Part shown: positions 59,928 through 64,000 of the stretch, in pieces
Position numbering within the stretch: the first letter of the stretch is position 1
Layout of the letters: the number at the start of each line of letters is the position of its first letter
Assembly: GCF_003576245.1 (NCBI RefSeq)
Contig: NZ_QWGA01000007.1
Span: 560,241 to 624,240, forward strand
Source of the DNA: Henriciella algicola
GTDB taxonomy: Bacteria > Pseudomonadota > Alphaproteobacteria > Caulobacterales > Hyphomonadaceae
Reading direction: 5' to 3'
Length of the DNA: 64,000 bases
Program-made: the position numbers and the translations under genes
Notes under the pieces: generated by a model
Databases searched by the model: none
What the model was told of the DNA's origin: nothing
Seen by the model: the letters and a program-made list of their open reading frames with translations, nothing else

Positions 59928-61013
59928 ATGCACATCATACTGATCGGCTATCTCCACAATCATGGCGGCATTCAGACCCACACCCATTGGCTTGCCAATG
60001 GGCTGGTCTCACGCGGCCACAGCGTCGAAGCAATTACACCCGGGCCGCAGCGTAATGACCCGCCGGGCCTGCCTCAGAATGGGCACTATGAGATTAGCGA
60101 ATACCGCACTATCGGCGATATCCTTCGGATTGGTCGAAAGGCGCGCCCCCGCCCCGATGCAGTGGTCGTGGCAGGCACAGGCTGGAAGGCGATGACACTA
60201 GCTTACGCGATCAAAGGTGCACGGCGGCGCGTCTTCTTCGAAGTGATGAGCGGAGAGCGCAATACTTGGTTAGATCCACGTGATATGGCTCGCATCGGTT
60301 TCCATGCGATGGTGGCCCAAGGCAGCGGCGTCGAACGCGCATTCGTTCGCGAATTTTCATGGTGCCGGCCACATGTGACCATCCCCGCATTGCCGGAGCC
60401 TCTGGAGGTCGAGGCCAACATTCCGGTGGCGCCGAAGCTGCCGCGGGGAGGAGAAGGCAAACTTCGCCTTGGCTATTTCAGCCGCCTCATTAATTACAAG
60501 GGGGCAGGCTGGCTAATCGAGAATTGGGATTGTCTTTCTCAGCATGCCGAGCGGCTCGATATTTGGGGTACGGGCCCGGCCCACGATGAATTTGCTGCGT
60601 TAATCAACAAGAATGGACTTGGAGACCGCATCTCACTCAAAGGGCGCTATCCGCGTGGGCAAGAGTATATCAATCTGCTCCAGCGGTATGACCTCACACT
60701 TTTGCCGACTTGGGGGAAAGAGGGCGCGCCGCTGGTGTTGCTGGAATCGATGGCCTGCGGCGTGCCGTTTGTTGCCAATGGTGTTGGTGGCATTCCCGAC
60801 TATGCCAACCCACAAAGCGCGATCACATCGGGCAAACTCGAGGAGTTTCTTTTACTTTATAATGATTTAGCGGCGCGTATAGGCCGTGGCGAGATTGATG
60901 GCGAGGCGCTGCAGGAACATTACCGACAAAACTTCAGTTTTGAACGACTTGTTGATCAGTGGGAAGGATTTCTCAACTCGCCCCTTCCTGCAGTTGCCGG
61001 AAAGCAGCAATGA
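59928..61013 (+). CDS. Glycosyltransferase family 4 protein
   Basis: The 361-residue GT-B transferase has the N-terminal donor/acceptor loop YLHNHGGIQTHTHWLANGL and the C-terminal LGYFSRLINYKGAGWLIEN. The motif LLPTWGKEGAPLVLLESMACGVPFVA contains the conserved EX7E-like pair. I use ATG 59928; an in-frame TTG at 59886 that overlaps the flippase stop would add 14 residues. Its stop overlaps the gmd start by ATGA. It probably adds a deoxyhexose or mannose to the growing repeat unit. Confidence 0.87.
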   Translation: MHIILIGYLHNHGGIQTHTHWLANGLVSRGHSVEAITPGPQRNDPPGLPQNGHYEISEYRTIGDILRIGRKARPRPDAVVVAGTGWKAMTLAYAIKGARRRVFFEVMSGERNTWLDPRDMARIGFHAMVAQGSGVERAFVREFSWCRPHVTIPALPEPLEVEANIPVAPKLPRGGEGKLRLGYFSRLINYKGAGWLIENWDCLSQHAERLDIWGTGPAHDEFAALINKNGLGDRISLKGRYPRGQEYINLLQRYDLTLLPTWGKEGAPLVLLESMACGVPFVANGVGGIPDYANPQSAITSGKLEEFLLLYNDLAARIGRGEIDGEALQEHYRQNFSFERLVDQWEGFLNSPLPAVAGKQQ

Positions 61014-61987
61014 AAATTGCATTTATTACAGGAATCACCGGGCAGGACGGTTCGTTCCTTGCCGACCTTCTGCTTTCGAAAGACTACGAAGTGCATGGAG
61101 TTTTGCGGCGCTCTAGCACGATTGATCGGCCGCGCATCGATCACCTGACGCGAGACCCAGCTATCTACAACGAGCGTCTCTTCCTGCATTATTGTGACCT
61201 TGACGATATTACGACGCTGCGGCGTCTCTTGCACCAAGTCGAACCAGATGAATTCTATCATCTCGCCGGTCAGAGCCATGTTGGGGTTAGCTTCGAGATC
61301 CCCGAATCGACCTGCGATTTCACCGCGATGGCGACGCTGCGTATCCTTGAAGTGCTGCGCGACCTCGACAAAAAACCCCGCTTCCTGACGACCGGCAGCA
61401 GCGAGATATTCGGCTCCCCAACCGAAAGTCCGCAATCACTGGCCACCGCGATGCTGCCGCGATCGCCCTACGGAGTGGCCAAAGCCTTTGCGGTTAACAT
61501 TACCCGTGTCTATCGCGAGGCGTTTGGAATGTTTGCTTGCACCGCGGTTTGCTACAATCACGAGTCCGAGCGGCGCAGCCCAAGCTTCGTGACCCGGAAG
61601 ATCAGCAGAGCCGTTGCTGCAATAGCTGACGGTCGTCAGGACAAGCTGGCGCTCGGCAATCTCGATGTCTGGCGCGATTGGGGCTATGCGCCCGAATTCG
61701 TCGAAGCAATGTGGCGAATGTTACAGGCAAAGAACGCGCAGGACCTCATGATCTGCACCGGCGAGTCGACGTCGCTCGAGCAATTCCTGGATGTCGCGTT
61801 CCGTCATGCGGGTCTCAATTGGCGGGATCACGTCGAGACCGATCCCCGGTTCGTAAGGCCTAGCGAGCCGGCGAGGTTAGTAGGCGATCCATCAGGCGCA
61901 GAAGTTGCAATAGGATGGCGAGCGAAAACCAAGGCGGCCGATGTTGCGCGGCTGCTGGTGGATATTGACCGCCAGCAGCTAGGATAA
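61010..61987 (+). CDS. gmd: GDP-mannose 4,6-dehydratase
   Basis: The 325-residue enzyme converts GDP-mannose to GDP-4-keto-6-deoxymannose, the precursor of fucose, rhamnose or perosamine donors. It has ITGITGQDGSFLADLLL at the NADP site, HGVLRRSS, the catalytic TTGSSEIFG, SPYGVAKAFA and the NHESERRSPSFVTRKI segment, and ends with DPRFVRPSEPARLVGDP. ATG 61010 overlaps the previous stop. It is shorter than typical Gmd and of a different subtype from the decayed remnant at 57.2 kb. No fcl or rmd gene lies beside it in the window. Confidence 0.92.
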   Translation: MKIAFITGITGQDGSFLADLLLSKDYEVHGVLRRSSTIDRPRIDHLTRDPAIYNERLFLHYCDLDDITTLRRLLHQVEPDEFYHLAGQSHVGVSFEIPESTCDFTAMATLRILEVLRDLDKKPRFLTTGSSEIFGSPTESPQSLATAMLPRSPYGVAKAFAVNITRVYREAFGMFACTAVCYNHESERRSPSFVTRKISRAVAAIADGRQDKLALGNLDVWRDWGYAPEFVEAMWRMLQAKNAQDLMICTGESTSLEQFLDVAFRHAGLNWRDHVETDPRFVRPSEPARLVGDPSGAEVAIGWRAKTKAADVARLLVDIDRQQLG

Positions 61988-61991
61988 CGCG

Positions 61992-63278
61992 ATGTCCAGC
62001 GCGAGAAGAAAAGAGTATATCTTGGCAGGCAAGGCGATTGTTATTCAGATGGGCGCTCGTCGTAATTATGCGGTGCCTGCAGCATTGGCAAAGGTTGGCC
62101 GCCTGGAGGCGCTTTACACTGATCTTGCCGGGACAAGCGGTGTCGGGCTATTGGCGCGAGCCCTTGCGAACACTCCGCTGCCGGCTAGGCTAAGAGCACC
62201 TCTGGCGCGGCTCGGCAGCCGAATGCCGCCGGAATACGTACGGCCGTTTACTCATACCTTTGACCGTGCGTCCTTACTTTACGAATGGGGTAAGTTCCGA
62301 ACACCCGACGATCGCGGACGGGTGTTGGCGAGACGACAGTTCAATGCGGCTTGGTCGAAGGCAATGTTAGCCAAAGGCTTTGGCGATGCTACACATGTCT
62401 ATGCGATGATGAGCGGTCAGACGCTAGAGGCCGATGCGTTTCTAGAGAAAGCTAAAGAGGCAGGACTTAAGATCGTTGCTGACGTTACGATAGCGCCTTC
62501 TTATGAGCGTATCGTCGATGCCGAATATGCGGCCAACCCAGGCTGGGGCCGCCCCGTAGTGTCTTATCGAAGCGCAATGGGTAGCGACAATCCTGCCTAC
62601 CCACGCATGATGACGCTTGCTGATCGCTTCCTGTGCGCATCTCCCTTCGTGGCAAACGACCTTATTAACAACTGGGGCGCGGATCCAGAAACGGTCTGGG
62701 TCGAGCCTTATACCTTACACCCGTCATGGCTGGAACTGGTGAATGTTCCCGTCGAAGGGCGCGTGCTTTTTCCGGGCAGCGCCGATCTGCGCAAGGGAAT
62801 CCACTATTTCGCGCGCGCCGCCAGCATCTTGAGAGATCGTAACCGGAAGTTCGAATTTAGGGTCGTAGGTGATGTCAGTGATGAGGTCCGATACCATGTC
62901 GAGACCACGCATCTCAACTTCCAAGGACGACTAACGAGGGGGCAAATGGTCGAAGAGTACGAACGCGCCGATGTCGTTGCACTACCCACACTGGCAGAGG
63001 GCTCTGCGGGTGTAACTTACGAAGCATTGGCATGCGGCATTCCTGTCATTACAACCTTTGCGGCGGGTTCGCGTGTCAAGGACGGGGTCAGCGGGATCAT
63101 CATTCCTGTCGGAGATCCGGAAGCGCTAGCCGATGCGATTGAGGATATTGTCCGCCACCGGGAAAAGCGAAACCGTTTCGCTAGTGCCGCGCGTGCGTCC
63201 ATGAAATCCATGGCTTGGGACACCTATCCAGACCGTTTAGTGAAAGCTGTTTTTGCCGATGCAAAGATAAACATGTAA
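61992..63278 (+). CDS. Glycosyltransferase (GT-B)
   Basis: The 428-residue glycosyltransferase has the N-terminal GARRNYAVPAALAKVG and the C-terminal donor-binding domain (VLFPGSADLRKGIHYFARA, then LPTLAEGSAGVTYEALACGIPVI). This last segment carries the EX7E-type pair of retaining GT4 enzymes. AGGATAAC lies at the right distance before the ATG at 61992, just after the gmd stop. The acceptor is unknown. It belongs to the same plus-strand operon as the flippase and gmd. Confidence 0.86.
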   Translation: MSSARRKEYILAGKAIVIQMGARRNYAVPAALAKVGRLEALYTDLAGTSGVGLLARALANTPLPARLRAPLARLGSRMPPEYVRPFTHTFDRASLLYEWGKFRTPDDRGRVLARRQFNAAWSKAMLAKGFGDATHVYAMMSGQTLEADAFLEKAKEAGLKIVADVTIAPSYERIVDAEYAANPGWGRPVVSYRSAMGSDNPAYPRMMTLADRFLCASPFVANDLINNWGADPETVWVEPYTLHPSWLELVNVPVEGRVLFPGSADLRKGIHYFARAASILRDRNRKFEFRVVGDVSDEVRYHVETTHLNFQGRLTRGQMVEEYERADVVALPTLAEGSAGVTYEALACGIPVITTFAAGSRVKDGVSGIIIPVGDPEALADAIEDIVRHREKRNRFASAARASMKSMAWDTYPDRLVKAVFADAKINM

Positions 63279-63354
63279 ATATAATCCTCGGCAATAACGA
63301 AGCCGACAGGGCAACGCCTTCGTCGCTGCCGGTTCCCGATCTTGGAGACCAATC

Positions 63355-64000
63355 ATTTCGCTCGAAGAAACTCTTTTTTTTGCAGTTTGCCTGCTCACGG
63401 TGATGGCACTCGGGATCGGACTCGCTCGACGTGGCGGATACATACACATGCCAGTACTCTTCGCCGCCGTCTATGCAGGGTGGGTCGTGCCGCAGCTGTG
63501 GAGCCTAGTTGTCAGACGGGTCGCGCCGGAGGGGGCACTCGCCGCGCTATTGTTTATGTCGTTGCTATGTCTGGCTGCGGTCATTCTCGGCTGGAGAATG
63601 GGCACGCGACGGACCGTCAATCCGCTTGCCGGATTACTTCCGCGGGTGCACGAAGGAAAAGTTGGGAAAGCGGCAGTCATCCTTACCGGCTTCGCACTTA
63701 TCGGCTTTCTGGGGTTGGGCGCCGATCCGATAGAAGCACAAGGCAGCACGATGTGGACCGGGCATGCGGCTATTTTCTCTCTCATTCTCAGCATCAAGAC
63801 CGCGTCTTTTGCGCTTTCGTTAATGTATTTCCTTCGACGCAAGACCGGGCTCAGCACCGCTCTGCTCGTAATTAATGTGGTGATGTTCGCACCCTACATC
63901 ATATTCTACTTCCGACGGCATGTGATCCTAGAGGCGTGTCTAATTGCAGCCTATGCATTTTTAGTAGTGCGCAGCTACGCGGTACCGAGAGTCGCCGTAA
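63355..64000 (+). CDS. Polytopic membrane protein, truncated at the right edge
   Basis: The reading frame is open from 63298 to the window end, with no stop, so the gene continues outside. It encodes repeated hydrophobic segments (TLFFAVCLLTVMALGIG, MPVLFAAVYAGWVVP, AALLFMSLLCLAAVILG, ILTGFALIGFLGLG and more). No ATG, GTG or TTG occurs before 63400. GGAG at 63344-63347 lies seven bases ahead of an ATT at 63355, which may be the start (ISLEETLFF). GTG 63400 or ATG 63403 would cut into the first helix. In this context it could be an O-antigen or capsule polymerase, but no family signature confirms it. Confidence 0.65.
   Translation, partial: MSLEETLFFAVCLLTVMALGIGLARRGGYIHMPVLFAAVYAGWVVPQLWSLVVRRVAPEGALAALLFMSLLCLAAVILGWRMGTRRTVNPLAGLLPRVHEGKVGKAAVILTGFALIGFLGLGADPIEAQGSTMWTGHAAIFSLILSIKTASFALSLMYFLRRKTGLSTALLVINVVMFAPYIIFYFRRHVILEACLIAAYAFLVVRSYAVPRVAV

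Overview
The window looks like a chromosomal segment of a marine-type alphaproteobacterium, most likely of the Hyphomonadaceae/Caulobacterales (inference from gene content; no rRNA or marker tree is available). The support is the conserved xseB-ispA-dxs order, a CIRCE-controlled groESL operon, a large TonB-dependent receptor, a NodT-type outer-membrane efflux factor, Ku-LigD end joining, and mostly GC-rich codon use. I see no phage, plasmid, intact IS element or CRISPR array.

Region by region. 0.2-2.5 kb: groES-groEL with a promoter and CIRCE operator, then a perfect dyad and a strong terminator. 2.6-5.3 kb: three unrecognised membrane or exported proteins. 5.4-9.6 kb: the two subunits of succinyl-CoA:3-ketoacid CoA-transferase, separated and followed by extragenic palindromic repeats, then topoisomerase IB and a thiolase-fold protein without the usual nucleophilic cysteine. 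9.6-15.2 kb: a lipoprotein plus ZntB-type transporter pair; a minus-strand acyl-CoA synthetase/aldo-keto reductase/methyltransferase set; another lipoprotein. 15.3-22.6 kb: the isoprenoid cluster xseB-ispA-dxs, a histidine phosphatase, a GNAT protein, signal peptidase I and an MBL-fold hydrolase. 22.7-29.1 kb: serine dehydratase, an exported amidase, an enoyl-CoA hydratase and a TonB receptor. 29.1-38.1 kb: DUF2252, a zinc-free MDR oxidoreductase, catalase-peroxidase and a three-subunit PaoABC-like molybdenum hydroxylase without a Tat leader. 38.1-41.4 kb: ku-ligD. 41.5-47.5 kb: a MacA-MacB-outer membrane factor efflux operon, a serine hydrolase and tRNA-Lys(CTT).

From about 47.7 kb to the right edge the window is largely a surface-polysaccharide region: sulfotransferase, galE, a second sugar epimerase, glycosyltransferases, a FkbM-like methyltransferase, a MOP-family flippase, a GDP-mannose 4,6-dehydratase and a truncated polytopic membrane protein that could be a polymerase. 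It is visibly richer in A+T than the left part, which suggests transfer. Between the first glycosyltransferase and the methyltransferase, about 0.9 kb holds no intact gene; I read it as carrying the decayed 3' end of an older gmd gene followed by a trace of a fucose-synthase-like gene.

Embedded in this region (51.0-54.9 kb) is a tightly packed four-gene operon: circularly permuted ATP-grasp, alpha-E protein, transglutaminase-like protease and the proteasome-related peptidase Anbu. The gene association is known but its substrate and product are not. Here the transglutaminase ends in seven glutamines, and the Anbu start lies six bases after that stop with no visible ribosome-binding site. This is the best candidate in the window for a poorly described biochemical system.
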